Origin: JAVVSR01 sp964604875
GTDB lineage: Bacteria > Bacillota > Clostridia > Christensenellales > CAG-917
DNA length: 29,228 nt
NCBI GenBank assembly: GCA_964604875.1
Contig: CAZSAC010000019.1
Span: 1 to 29,228, forward strand
Reading direction: 5' to 3'
Position numbers and translations under genes: made by a program. Shown here piece after piece: positions 1 to 10,000 of the stretch. The number at the start of each line of letters is the position of its first letter. Position 1 is the first letter of the stretch. The notes below the pieces were generated by a model, which saw only the letters and a program-made list of their open reading frames with translations, ran no database searches and had not been told where the DNA came from.

Positions 1-191
1 GCCCTGAAAAAACTCCTTATATAGTGAGGAGAAAAAATAAGGGACTAAAAAATTGCTGATAAAGCCTTTAGTTTTTGCCTGTGAACTTATCTCGATTTTT
101 GTCCGTATGTAGTGAGGTAATAAAAAAATATAGCCATTGATACCCCGCCAAACTGACTTTTTCGTGGTTACTAATTGAGGAGTGTTTGTAA
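1..191. other. Left-edge region with no intact gene
   Basis: No reading frame of convincing length was found on either strand. Short open stretches on the plus strand are broken by stops: one ends at 57-59 and another ends with a TGA at 138-140. A sequence at 14-29 recurs at 102-117. Frame 3 of the next gene continues upstream from its stop at 189-191 back to 141, again closed by a stop, which suggests this stretch is the decayed front of the sigma-like gene that follows. Confidence 0.5.
14..117 (+). repeat. Short imperfect direct repeat, two copies
   Basis: Copies lie at 14-29 and 102-117 and match at 14 of 16 bases, 88 bases apart; both end in TAGTGAGG and are followed by A-rich sequence. 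In one plus frame they read Pro-Tyr-Ile-Val-Arg and Pro-Tyr-Val-Val-Arg, so they could be remnants of duplicated coding sequence rather than regulatory sites. The left copy also forms a 5-bp hairpin (CTCCT/AGGAG). Confidence 0.4.
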
Positions 192-614
192 TCGGATAGC
201 GAGGCTGTATGCTTCCTTTGTGAGTACATTGGACAAAGTCTGGAAGACGAGTTCAAAACGGACAAGAACGGTCGTGCAATAACGATTAGACACGCTTGTT
301 ACAGAGTTTGCTATAAATACATAGAGCATCAAAGAAGACACATTTATAATACAACCAGCTACAACACATTTATAGACGGCGAAGAACCTAGTTTTGAAGT
401 TGATTATGAGCAAGAACACGAAAACAATAATGAGATTTTAGATGCCCTTATTTCAAACATGAACCTTAGTCAAGGACAGCTAGATACACTTAACTGTTAT
501 ATGGCAGGAATGAGTTTTAATGAGATAGCCGAGCTACTAGCCGTAAATCTTTCAACCGTATGGCGCAGACGTCAACAATTACAACAAAAATATGCAGCCG
601 TATATGGCGGTTGA
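192..614 (+). pseudogene. Sigma-70 region 4-like HTH protein, 5' end missing or decayed
   Basis: This frame is open from 192 to a TGA at 612-614 (about 140 codons) but holds no ATG, GTG or TTG that would give a full-length protein; the first ATG is far inside, near 460. The frame is closed by TAA at 189-191 and, further up, TGA at 138-140. The C-terminal third reads like a sigma-70 region 4 or transposon-type helix-turn-helix: a DALISNMNLSQ lead-in, then a helix-turn-helix around FNEIAELLAVNLSTVWRRR. The middle is rich in Tyr, His and Arg. Proteins of this sort are common as small regulators in integrative elements and phages of Firmicutes. A terminator follows 30 bases after the stop. A remnant is the simplest reading; a short product from the internal ATG or from a non-standard start is possible. 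No gene name can be given. Confidence 0.6.
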
Positions 615-643
615 TACAAATTAAATTCCAAAGCTTAATATAA

Positions 644-678
644 AAGCCGTTTAATATCCTTTTGGACTTAGACGGCTT
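644..678 (+). terminator. Rho-independent terminator after the sigma-like remnant
   Basis: An 11-bp stem (644-654 with 668-678, one G-T pair) encloses a 13-base loop and is followed by ATTTTAT on the plus strand. It lies 30 bases after the stop of the sigma-like frame. Confidence 0.6.
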
Positions 679-700
679 ATTTTATCATTCATCAACGAAC

Positions 701-739
701 AAAAAGAAAAAACCTAGGTAGGGGTTCTACTTAGGTTTT
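701..739 (-). terminator. Terminator of the tRNA-Ala gene
   Basis: A 13-bp stem with a single G-T pair (709-721 with 727-739) and a five-base loop is followed, in the minus direction, by a T run broken by one C. It begins 4 bases beyond the encoded CCA end of the tRNA. Confidence 0.8.
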
Positions 740-741
740 AG

Positions 742-818
<77 letters not shown>

Positions 819-828
819 AGGCAAAAAT

Positions 829-857
829 ACTATACTTTTTTTATAAAAAACTGTCAA
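829..857 (-). promoter_or_regulatory. Strong promoter for tRNA-Ala
   Basis: The minus strand reads TTGACA (852-857), a 17-base spacer that is almost all A and T, then TATAGT (829-834). The -10 box ends 10 bases before the mature tRNA 5' end. The -35 box is a perfect consensus, as is typical of stable RNA genes. Confidence 0.85.
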
Positions 858-884
858 GCATTTTATGGTTAGAAAAATTTTAAG

Positions 885-913
885 AAAAAAAACCGCCTAA
901 AAGCTAGGCGGTT
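885..913 (-). terminator. Terminator of the 491-residue secreted protein gene
   Basis: A perfect 9-bp stem (AACCGCCTA at 891-899 with TAGGCGGTT at 905-913) and a five-base loop are followed on the minus strand by eight T residues. It lies 20 bases after the stop codon. Confidence 0.85.
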
Positions 914-933
914 AAGATTTCTGTTAAGTTTAG

Positions 934-2409
934 TTATGCGCTATATGCTGCCTTTAAAACTGCAGCTTCAGGCCAAACAGTTTCATTTACATATTTGGTA
1001 ATATCGCAATCGGCTGCGCCATAGAAATATATATCGCCGTATAAGAAATCTGATGAAAGTTGGAATCCAAAAACGCTTGCTTTCCATTTCATATCTTCGC
1101 CGTACAAACGATACATTCCGTTTTCCCAAATGTCAAACTTTGCAACAATACCTGTATAGTTTGCCTTATTATCACCAGCGCCTTCACGAATTGTGTATAA
1201 AAGGTCTTCTGCCGTACGTTTTTCACGAATATTAAGTTCAATAGAGAAACGAATAATTTTATTGCCGTTTGCATCTTCTACGATTTTAAGTTCAGGAATA
1301 GATTTAACTGTTGTCTTTTGTGAACCAAGAGTTGTAGTTTCCACATTATATGCGCATTTGTGATAAGCGTATAAGGTATAATTCTGATCAGTGTAAACCT
1401 CGGGTTTATCTTTAGAATTCATCTTTACGGTGAAAGCATTTAAATCACTGCTCTTATCCGTAAAAGCGGAGGGGAAATAAACGCTTGAGTTAATATATTT
1501 AGGACTCTTTTGAGACCAATCGGTGTAAGGAATACCAATTGCCATACCGGCGGCGATTTCTTCAGCTGTCAATTCCGTCGCGCCCTCAGCGGGAACGGGA
1601 ACTTTACAGTTGTTAGATTTATCATAGAAAGTACCATAAGTAGCAATTGAGCCATCTGTATTATAAGTTGCGGTCATATTTTTGTTTGCATAACGGCGCT
1701 CTGCGCAAGTAAGTTCGAGCATTGCGTTTGCAGTTTCCTCGGGAATTAAGCCAAAGATATCGATACCGCCGTTCCAACGATAGTCTGCGCGATACATTTC
1801 ACCGTTGTTGTTGATTTGTAAAATGTCCAAGTTAACGCGATTGTGCATACCAACGGCAAGGTTATCGGTATAGCTCTTTGACGAGTAGCCTGCGCAAGGA
1901 GCGTTTATGTATTTTGCATTTGCGTGATAGTATAGCGCAACTGCAAGAGTGATTCTATCTTCATCACTTAAAGCGTCTAGGGCTTCTTGCGTGGCAGGAA
2001 CGTTCACTTCAAAAGGAGTTGTAGCTGTAACGCCGTCTGCGAAAGCGACTGCCGAAGGTGCGTATACTGTGATTTTTTGCCCTAAAATGGACGAATTATT
2101 ATAATATGCGTTAGTGTTTTGTTCCCAAGGTGTCGGAAAAGCAACTTGTTGTAAAATTGAATAATAATCCAAAGTACGCGGCTGATTTTTGCTTTCATCG
2201 CCCCAACCGTTTATAGAATCGGTTTTAGAGTCAAACAAAGTTTTGTTATCGGGGTTTTCCAGCCAAGTATCCAGAGCATTAACTGTGGAGATACCAAAAG
2301 GATTTGACGCGCTGGGAGGAGCTTCAGCGCCCTTTGCCCAACCAATGAAGACACCTGCCGCGCAAGCAACAACCAATACGACGGCAACAATAATTTTCAC
2401 AACTTTCAT
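934..2409 (-). CDS. Secreted or lipoprotein-like protein, function unknown
   Basis: The 491-residue product starts with two lysines and a hydrophobic stretch (about residues 6-24). A lipobox-like VVAC places a candidate lipid-modified Cys at residue 16, but hydrophobic residues continue after it, so an uncleaved membrane anchor is equally possible. The rest is polar and rich in Asn, Tyr and Thr, as expected for an extracellular domain. Two segments look weakly alike (around NGEMYRADYRW in the middle and NGMYRLYGEDMKW near the C-terminus, each followed by an FG-containing strand), hinting at two copies of one beta-rich fold; this is by eye only. The ATG is preceded by GAGAGG. The gene is transcribed alone, divergently from the double phosphoesterase gene, which is also a surface protein. 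I recognise no known family and propose no reaction. Confidence 0.85.
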   Translation of the reverse strand: MKVVKIIVAVVLVVACAAGVFIGWAKGAEAPPSASNPFGISTVNALDTWLENPDNKTLFDSKTDSINGWGDESKNQPRTLDYYSILQQVAFPTPWEQNTNAYYNNSSILGQKITVYAPSAVAFADGVTATTPFEVNVPATQEALDALSDEDRITLAVALYYHANAKYINAPCAGYSSKSYTDNLAVGMHNRVNLDILQINNNGEMYRADYRWNGGIDIFGLIPEETANAMLELTCAERRYANKNMTATYNTDGSIATYGTFYDKSNNCKVPVPAEGATELTAEEIAAGMAIGIPYTDWSQKSPKYINSSVYFPSAFTDKSSDLNAFTVKMNSKDKPEVYTDQNYTLYAYHKCAYNVETTTLGSQKTTVKSIPELKIVEDANGNKIIRFSIELNIREKRTAEDLLYTIREGAGDNKANYTGIVAKFDIWENGMYRLYGEDMKWKASVFGFQLSSDFLYGDIYFYGAADCDITKYVNETVWPEAAVLKAAYSA

Positions 2410-2458
2410 ATAAACCTCTCAAAAAATCGCAGCGAACTGCAAAAGTTATATGGCTATG

Positions 2459-2487
2459 ATACTATTATTTTGAAAAAAAAGCAACAA
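2459..2487 (-). promoter_or_regulatory. Candidate promoter for the 491-residue protein
   Basis: The minus strand reads TTGTTG (2482-2487), 17 bases, then TAGTAT (2459-2464), about 50 bases ahead of the ATG. Both boxes are imperfect, so this is only a candidate. Confidence 0.4.
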
Positions 2488-2572
2488 TTTTTAAACGCTA
2501 TGTTTAGTTTATCTAAGGTTTTTTGCTATTTTTTAAACAAAATATATAAGAATAAAATCTGTTGGCATTTAT

Positions 2573-2601
2573 TTGCTAAATTAAACCAACGTTGATATAA
2601 T
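2573..2601 (+). promoter_or_regulatory. Promoter for the double phosphoesterase gene
   Basis: TTGCTA (2573-2578), a 17-base spacer, then a perfect TATAAT (2596-2601). The start codon follows 31 bases after the -10 box and is preceded by GGAGG at 2624-2628. Confidence 0.65.
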
Positions 2602-2632
2602 TAAAATACTATATCAATGATTTGGAGGAATT

Positions 2633-5600
2633 ATGAAAAAGTTTAGTCAGCGAAATATTGCGCTGGGCGTTGTTTTTACGCTTTTAATTAGTTTAGTTAT
2701 CGGCGTTATTGGCGCATCGAGCTTTTCTGCCGAAGCCTTGACAGCACCTGTAACATCTGAAATCAAAGTTGCTCATATATCCGACTTGCATTACTTCCCT
2801 TTTGAAGACTGTAATGTGGATTTGGATATATTGAACGACCCAATAAAGTATGGACAAACTGACTTTTACAATAAAATGTGTACGGATACAAAGCTCTGCA
2901 GAGAAGCCGGCACCATTTTACACGCGACCTTCTTGGAGATTATAGCCGAGCAACCCGACTATGTAGTTGTCAGCGGCGACTTAACCCGAGATAGCGAGCG
3001 ACAAGCGCACTCCGACGTGGCAAACGGGCTAAGATGGCTACAAAACAAAGTCCGCGCGATTGAAGGAAAAGAAAATTTCCAAATTTTTGTTGTCCCTGGC
3101 AACCACGATTTGGTTAATACCAGCGCAAGCAAGTTCAACAATGAGGGTAACCGCGCAACCTCTGCCGACGGCAAAATTATCCCCGGCACGGCTCTAGCGA
3201 TTGACGTAGTTGAGTTTAAATACATATACGCAGGCTTAGGTTATCCCAATTTAGACACCTATTCCGCAGAAAAACAAGCGGAAATTACCTCAACCTATGT
3301 TAGCCATAGCGAAGAATACGGCTTGTTTGCAAAAGACGAATATATAACCTCAACAACAGCCAAGAATGTTTCCATAAGTTATTACGGCGACGTAATCGGT
3401 TATCCCACCAAATCAAACAAAGCAATAAACTGCTTGTCATATGTTGCAATCTGCAACGACACTAAAACCGTCGTTTGTGGAATCGATAGCACCGAACGTG
3501 ATAAATCCTCAAACCGCGTTTTCAATTGGGAACATAAAACCGGCGGACGCATTACAGACGGGCTCATTTCTTGGATTGAAACCGAAACCGCCTCTGCCCG
3601 CGCCAACGATTATACGACCATCGCGACGCTTCACCACAATGTTCTTCCACACTACACCATGGAGGAAAACTTCACAAAGGACTTTACGCTATATAACTGG
3701 GAAGATACCGCAGACGCTCTCGCGGATAGATTGAACGTCAGGTATACCTTCACAGGACATATGCACGCCTCAGACCAAAACTATCATACGACCTACTCGG
3801 GCAACACATTGATAGATTTTGAAACGGGAAGCACGGTATCCTTGAAATCACCGTCCCGCTATACCACCATTACCAGAACGGAGTTTGACGATAAAGTTTA
3901 TGAAGACGTTAACTCGCTTGTTGTTCCGATTGAAGATATATCGGCAGTTCAAAGCTTTCATATAAATACTTCCGACGCTGAAAAAATATATTTCAACAAT
4001 TTGAGCGACCTTACCACCGTTTTTGAAGACAAAATGTATTATCCCCTAATCGACCACTTGGTTGACGGATATGTAAACGATAATCTTCCCACCTTCTTAT
4101 ATGATTTAGTAGAAGGCATACTTCCCGAAAAGATAAGTATTATCACATTACCTAAAGCCCCGTTGATGAAAATAGTCAACGTAATAATCCAAGATGTAGC
4201 TTTTAACCTTGAATATGTTTTGGGCGATAAGGAATATGAAAATTTAATGACCTATGCCAAAGGGCTTGTTGATGATTTACTTGGCATCATTGTATATGAA
4301 GACCCTCAAACCAACGAGGAATACACCCTTGAAAAAGTAGGCGTTGAGCTCTTTATGGGTCACCTTGTCGGTGGAGAAGCGTTAAGCTATGAGGAATTTG
4401 CGCCTAAATTTAAAGCAATATGTGAACAACTTTTAACAGAAGATATGGGAATTAATTTGGTTAAAAAACTTGCCGATAAACTTTTGGGCGCATTAATAAC
4501 CAAAGATAATTCCTTAATTCCGCAGCTTTTAAACCATAAATTCATTATCAGCGATATTGAGTTTACCGCTCAAGAACAAATAGATATTAATAAATTGTAC
4601 GGCGCGCTTAAGCAGCTTATCGGGTTGGATTTGGCGTCGACAGGCTATATCTGCATAGGCGAAATTGTTGAGCTTCCGTTTATTGAAGACCTATTAGGCT
4701 CTCTCTTAGGCTTGGATTTGGGCGACGCAACTTTGCTTGAGTGGGCTTTGGATCAGCTGGATAAATACCTTACCACAAGCTTCTACACAGGCTTAGGCGG
4801 TATAGTTTCTAATATCGTTATATCTTTCGGCACAGACGCCACCCCCGACGTTTTAACAGCCGACCGCAGCGTAGCAAACTATAAAGAAGTTTACCGCGCC
4901 GCAGTGAACAACGGGCTTAATATGGGCGCTGAGATAGGCGGAAAGAAAATCGGCACAGCGTACGACTCGGCAAAACACTTTACGCCCGCAACCTATGCCG
5001 ACGGCAGACTGCCCTCTCACGCAACCGCAACCTTTGGAACGCAAACAGACACGTCAGTAAATCTTTCCTTCTACACAAATCACTCTGTCGGCGGAAAAAT
5101 TGTATATCGTAAAAAAGGCGCCACCGATTGGACAAATATCAGCGTGGATACAAAGTTACAAGCTATTAGATTCCCGCTTATCGACGTCGGTTTATTTGCA
5201 ACCTATACAGATATTTATACCGATAGCAAGGATACAATCCCCGCTACGTTTGCTAATCGTGAAAGCGTGTTGGGCTCGGTTAAGTTTGCAAACGTCCACA
5301 GCGCAACTATAAGCGGCTTGGACGCTAATACCGAATATGAATATAAGCTTATCGGCACCTTTGATGATAAGGAATATTCCGACTTTATCCGCTCTTTCAA
5401 AACGGCAAAAGCCGTTGGAGATAAAACCGCATTTGACGTTTTGGCAATCACAGATGTTCAAGCTATGCTTAAATCCGACTATGAAAATGCGCTTAAAACC
5501 ATTAAATCAATTGATAAAAACTATGATTTTATCGTAAACTGCGGCGACGTTGTAGACAGCGGAAAGAATATTGCTCAATGGAGCTTCAGCCAAAACATTT

Positions 5601-7000
5601 TAGCTGAAATTTGGGGAAATTCCTTAACGGTTATCTCGGCTGGCAACCACGAAGACGATTACGGCGCGCTTGACGCTTATTACGACTTTGGAAACGTTCC
5701 AACACAAGACACAACCACAGGCGTATATTACAGCTTCAATTACGGCAACGCTCACTTTGCTGTTGTAAACACAAATAATTTAAATGAAAAAACTGGTTCG
5801 CTTTCAGAAGACCAACTAACCTGGCTGACTGCTGACTTAGCTGCTGCAAAACAATCTAAAGCCAACGGAACAATCGACTGGATTATCGTTATGCAACACA
5901 AGGGCTTGTATTCTGCAGGCTCGCACAGCTATGACGGCGACGTAATCGCATTACGCGCTGAGCTCACCCCCTTGTATTTCAACAACGGCGTTGATTTGGT
6001 TTTGCAAGGTCACGATCACGTTTATAACACAACAGAGTTCTTGGACAAAAACGGCAACCCCGTGAAAGTGCGTGAGCAAGATAAGGAAATCACCTCTCCT
6101 CAAGGCGTTTTATACATTACCTTGGGAACGATTGGAAACAAATATTATGAATTCCGTGAAAATGAATTTGTAACAGATATCAATAATCCCGATTATACCT
6201 ATGAGGATACTCTTTCCAAGCCCACCTATGTAACGCTCAATTTCAACGGGAAGGTTTTGACAATAAACAATTATATGCTCGGAAACGACAGCTTTAATAA
6301 CAAAATTGTCATCAACAACGGCGCATCTGTGACGCTTGGGACTGAAGTTGTTGTAACCTCTGTCAAGTTTGCAGGGCAAGACGTATCCAACGGTTCCACA
6401 CTGCTCGCCACGGCAAACAGCCTACTCGGCGCGTTGAATGTGGCGCGTACCGATTATGGCTTCACCTCCATAAAGCTTAACGGAACAGAAATTAAGTCCA
6501 ACATCAACACCGTTTTGGCTGATGGCGTAAATGAAATCGAATTGACGGTTATCCCCGAAAACGGAGACGTAGCGAAAGCTCAAGTCATTACCTTTAGCGT
6601 ATATATGTTAAAATACGATTTAAAGATAAACGGCGAAGTTTACAAAATCGGGCAACAAATCACATTACCCGCCGGCACAAAGGAAATTACTCATGAATAT
6701 TTAGGAAGTGGCAAAGAGGACGGCGATACAATCTTAGTTGGCACAGAAAAACCATTAAAAAAAGGCTTAAATAATGTTACCTTAAAAGTTGTGGACGAAA
6801 ACGGCAATGAATATAAATACGTTATAGCGGTAACGGTAGAAAGCGATAGCACTCCTCTAGCGCTGATACTGGGGCTTGTTGGCGGAGGACTTATCATACT
6901 CGGCATCATCATTGCGATAATCGTGCTAAAGAAGAAAGATGAGGTCATTGAAATCCCTGAAGCTCGTGGAGAATCCATCTTCTCGGATAAAAACAACTAA
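2633..7000 (+). CDS. Surface-anchored protein with two calcineurin-like phosphoesterase domains
   Basis: The product has 1455 residues. A signal peptide covers about residues 1-36. The first metallophosphoesterase domain (about 43-400) shows the metal-binding blocks SDLH (about 49), SGDLTRD (111), GNHD (155), LHHN (332) and GHMH (374). A long, mostly helical region (about 440-790) leads to a fibronectin-III-like domain resembling that of purple acid phosphatases (about 800-920). The second phosphoesterase domain follows: TDVQ (938), CGD (970), GNHE (1003), MQHKG (1086) and GHDH (1125). The first block has Gln where many relatives have His, as often seen in this branch. Beta-sandwich repeats follow (about 1240-1400), then one membrane helix (about 1405-1430) and a KKKDE-type cytoplasmic tail. 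Such enzymes hydrolyse phosphomono- or diesters outside the cell; the substrate cannot be read from sequence. The gene is a single unit, closed by the terminator at 7015-7044. RBS GGAGG at 2624-2628. Confidence 0.93.
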   Translation: MKKFSQRNIALGVVFTLLISLVIGVIGASSFSAEALTAPVTSEIKVAHISDLHYFPFEDCNVDLDILNDPIKYGQTDFYNKMCTDTKLCREAGTILHATFLEIIAEQPDYVVVSGDLTRDSERQAHSDVANGLRWLQNKVRAIEGKENFQIFVVPGNHDLVNTSASKFNNEGNRATSADGKIIPGTALAIDVVEFKYIYAGLGYPNLDTYSAEKQAEITSTYVSHSEEYGLFAKDEYITSTTAKNVSISYYGDVIGYPTKSNKAINCLSYVAICNDTKTVVCGIDSTERDKSSNRVFNWEHKTGGRITDGLISWIETETASARANDYTTIATLHHNVLPHYTMEENFTKDFTLYNWEDTADALADRLNVRYTFTGHMHASDQNYHTTYSGNTLIDFETGSTVSLKSPSRYTTITRTEFDDKVYEDVNSLVVPIEDISAVQSFHINTSDAEKIYFNNLSDLTTVFEDKMYYPLIDHLVDGYVNDNLPTFLYDLVEGILPEKISIITLPKAPLMKIVNVIIQDVAFNLEYVLGDKEYENLMTYAKGLVDDLLGIIVYEDPQTNEEYTLEKVGVELFMGHLVGGEALSYEEFAPKFKAICEQLLTEDMGINLVKKLADKLLGALITKDNSLIPQLLNHKFIISDIEFTAQEQIDINKLYGALKQLIGLDLASTGYICIGEIVELPFIEDLLGSLLGLDLGDATLLEWALDQLDKYLTTSFYTGLGGIVSNIVISFGTDATPDVLTADRSVANYKEVYRAAVNNGLNMGAEIGGKKIGTAYDSAKHFTPATYADGRLPSHATATFGTQTDTSVNLSFYTNHSVGGKIVYRKKGATDWTNISVDTKLQAIRFPLIDVGLFATYTDIYTDSKDTIPATFANRESVLGSVKFANVHSATISGLDANTEYEYKLIGTFDDKEYSDFIRSFKTAKAVGDKTAFDVLAITDVQAMLKSDYENALKTIKSIDKNYDFIVNCGDVVDSGKNIAQWSFSQNILAEIWGNSLTVISAGNHEDDYGALDAYYDFGNVPTQDTTTGVYYSFNYGNAHFAVVNTNNLNEKTGSLSEDQLTWLTADLAAAKQSKANGTIDWIIVMQHKGLYSAGSHSYDGDVIALRAELTPLYFNNGVDLVLQGHDHVYNTTEFLDKNGNPVKVREQDKEITSPQGVLYITLGTIGNKYYEFRENEFVTDINNPDYTYEDTLSKPTYVTLNFNGKVLTINNYMLGNDSFNNKIVINNGASVTLGTEVVVTSVKFAGQDVSNGSTLLATANSLLGALNVARTDYGFTSIKLNGTEIKSNINTVLADGVNEIELTVIPENGDVAKAQVITFSVYMLKYDLKINGEVYKIGQQITLPAGTKEITHEYLGSGKEDGDTILVGTEKPLKKGLNNVTLKVVDENGNEYKYVIAVTVESDSTPLALILGLVGGGLIILGIIIAIIVLKKKDEVIEIPEARGESIFSDKNN

Positions 7001-7014
7001 TTTCGGCTTAATAC

Positions 7015-7044
7015 AAAAAGCCTCCGATTTTTCGGAGGCTTTTT
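7015..7044. terminator. Shared bidirectional terminator
   Basis: A perfect 13-bp stem (AAAAAGCCTCCGA at 7015-7027, complement at 7032-7044) with a TTTT loop has a T run in both directions. It sits between two convergent genes, 14 bases after the phosphoesterase stop and 15 bases beyond the helicase stop. Confidence 0.93.
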
Positions 7045-7059
7045 CATATCCGTATTATA

Positions 7060-10000
7060 TTAGGTTGCCAGCAAGTCGTCTACTGTCACCATTATTTGCC
7101 CTTCCTTAATGGCGTCGTCGACACATAACTCAATCCATTCGCTGGCCGCTTTGGTTTTCTTTCCGCAAAATAGACCGACTACCTCTTTGACTATGTCTTG
7201 CCGTGTCAAATTCAATTTGGTTTCAATGGCGCATTTGGCGGCGGCGACAATCTCATTAGGGTGAATCTTTGCCAAATCCCTTGCAGTTTTAACATCATTA
7301 GGACGATAAAAATCAATAGGCTTATCAACATAGAAAACTTTTCCGCCAAGCTCTTGCCTTAAGCTTGCAAAACCTTGCATATAATCCGTCAACATCGAAA
7401 CCGCGCGTTTATTGGTTTTGGGTACATTATATAAAACAAGCAGTTTTCCTAGCAAAGTTTCCTCGTCTATCGGTGATTCCGCTTGAATGACGGCGCGGAT
7501 TTTTGACGTAATAGCCTCCTCGTTGACAAAGTTTAAAACATAATCTACGCCCGCTTTTGCCAACGGCTTGGAATAGAACGGTTTATACGTTTTTTGGTAC
7601 TTAGCCGTTATATCGCGCACAAGTTTTTTGGATATAACTTTCTTTTCGGTGAGCGCGGTGATAACGTCTCGGATTTTTGTAATCTCACGTTTGGGATTGT
7701 TAAAATAGTTTATTGTCCAAAGATAATAGGTGTTCCAGCCCAACTTCTTCAAAATTTTGTTTTGCATTACCGTCCTATCCTTGACGCCCTTAAGCTTCTT
7801 GCTGTTTTCACCGTCGCAGATAATTGCAAGAATATATTTATCTTTATTTCTTGGGTCAACCACAGCCACGTCGATTTTGAAGTTCGATACGCCAAGATTA
7901 TAGTCGCACAGTATGCCTTTATCCTTTAAGTCTGCCGCGATTAACGAGCCTATGCCTTGAACGCGTCCGCTTATATTTCTGCTGTCGATTGCAAGCATCT
8001 CACGCCCACGTTCTGCGTATTCCAAAAAGGCTTTAAGTCCTTTGACGCCCTTGCTGTCGGTACGGCTTAAATCAATCATATTCCCCGTAATTCCGCTGAA
8101 AACTTTCATCTCTGTTCTGGCTCGGGTTACGGCAACGTTTAAACGCTTATAACCGCCGTTTTGATTGATTGGCCCAAAGTTTAAGCTAAGCTTACCTTGT
8201 TGGTCGGGGGCGTAGCCCACGCTGAACAATATAACGTCACGCTCGTCGCCTTGTACATTTTCCAAGTTCTTGACAAACAAAGGTTCTTCCCTCTCAAAAG
8301 CCACCGCGTCCAAGCCCTTAGCATGGATTTGCTTTAAAAGCTTATCCTCAATATAAGTCTGCTGCGCCGTGTTAAAAGTGACAATACCTATGCTTTGAGC
8401 GCGCAAATACGGGTCGGATAACCTTTCAATAACTTCGTTTATAAGCTCGTCGCCCTCTTTTTTGTTGCACTTGCTTCCGCCTCTTTCATACACGCCGTCC
8501 ACATATTTAAACGATACCTTTGAGTTAAGCTCATTCGGCGACGGGAACGTTAGAAGCGTATTGTCGTAAAACATTGCGTTTGAAAAGGCAATCAAGCTTT
8601 CATGGTTGCTTCGGTAATGCCACAATAGGTGACTTTCGGGCATACCTATTGCCAAGCAGTCGTCAAGCACGCTTTCCAAGTCTTCAACCTCATAATGCTC
8701 GTCGTCTTTATAATCGGTATGGAAAAAGGTGGTCGGAGGCAACTGTTTGGGGTCGCCGACAATAACAACGTCTTTACCGCGCACAATACTGCCGATTGCC
8801 TTACTGGTGGGAATTTGCGACGCCTCGTCGAAAATAACCAAATCAAACTTTTCCATATCTATATCCAAAAACTGCGTAACAGACGTCGGACTCATCAGCA
8901 TACACGGGCAAGTCGCCTTTAGTATTGTGGGGATTTCTTTAAACAAGTTTCTAAGTGTTGTGCCTTTTAAATTTGTTTTTTCGTTGCGCATAATAATAAC
9001 GCGCTCAATGTTGTGGTCGCCCGCTTCCTCGGGTCGAGGCAAAGCGGCGCAAAGCCTATTATACAGCTCCGCCCTTGTTAAACGCTCGTATTCCTCGGTC
9101 AAGGTTTTAAATCTGTTGGCGGTGTCCTCCATGGAAAGCCCCGAGAACTGACACAACACGTCGTCTAAATAAAGCTCGCTGCGCACAAAATTGTTGTATA
9201 CGCATTTTTTAAAACATCTCAAAATATCGTTGGCGGTGATTTCTCCGTCGCTAAGCGGTTCCAAAACGAACTCAAACCCTTTCGAACGGCATTTTTCAAC
9301 AATCTCCTGATAACGACACCAGTTGGGGATATAGTCTATATTTTTTTGGACGTTGCCAACGTATTCAATCGTGCCCGAAATGTCTTCATTGGGTAAATCC
9401 TTTTCAATACAAAATACTGCGCTGAAAGCGTCCTTGGCTTTAGAGCATACCTCATAGGCCATTTTATAATAATCCAAAAATCGGCTGGGAGAGTTTTTCG
9501 TAAGCTCAGCGCAACACTCGTTGAAAATGTTTATGTCAAAATCAGCGTACAGCTTTGACGCGCTATCATAAACCTGCGCCACGTCTAAGGCGTATTTTGC
9601 AACGTCGCTTGTCCCGCCCTTTATGTTGAACAGCTTTTTCAGTTCGTCAGAGCGCTTGGACAGAGTACGGTTATTTTGCTCGCATTTCAATAAAAATTCC
9701 AAAAAAACGTTGCGTTGCGATTTGTCCAGCGACGATGGAATATACCGTTTAGAAACTCTGGAAATATTGCCCGTATTAACCGAATTTTGAACCTCCTCTA
9801 AATCGACGTAATCAGGATAACGTCCAAACTTTGTGCTATACTCGTCTTGAAGCACGGCGCTTTTTTTATAGGCTTCTTTAAAGCTGTCAATCAACCCTTT
9901 TGCGCAGGAAACAGTTTTAAAGTTCGAAAAATAATTGATTATGTATTCATTTTGCAAGGCTGAAGCCAATAGATAAAGCGCTTCAAGCTTAACCCTCGTC

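Noticed and set aside
141..191. Stop-codon reassignment or readthrough joining 141-191 to the sigma-like frame
   Set aside because: TAA and TGA both end intact genes elsewhere in this window, and a further stop lies upstream, so decay is the simpler reading.
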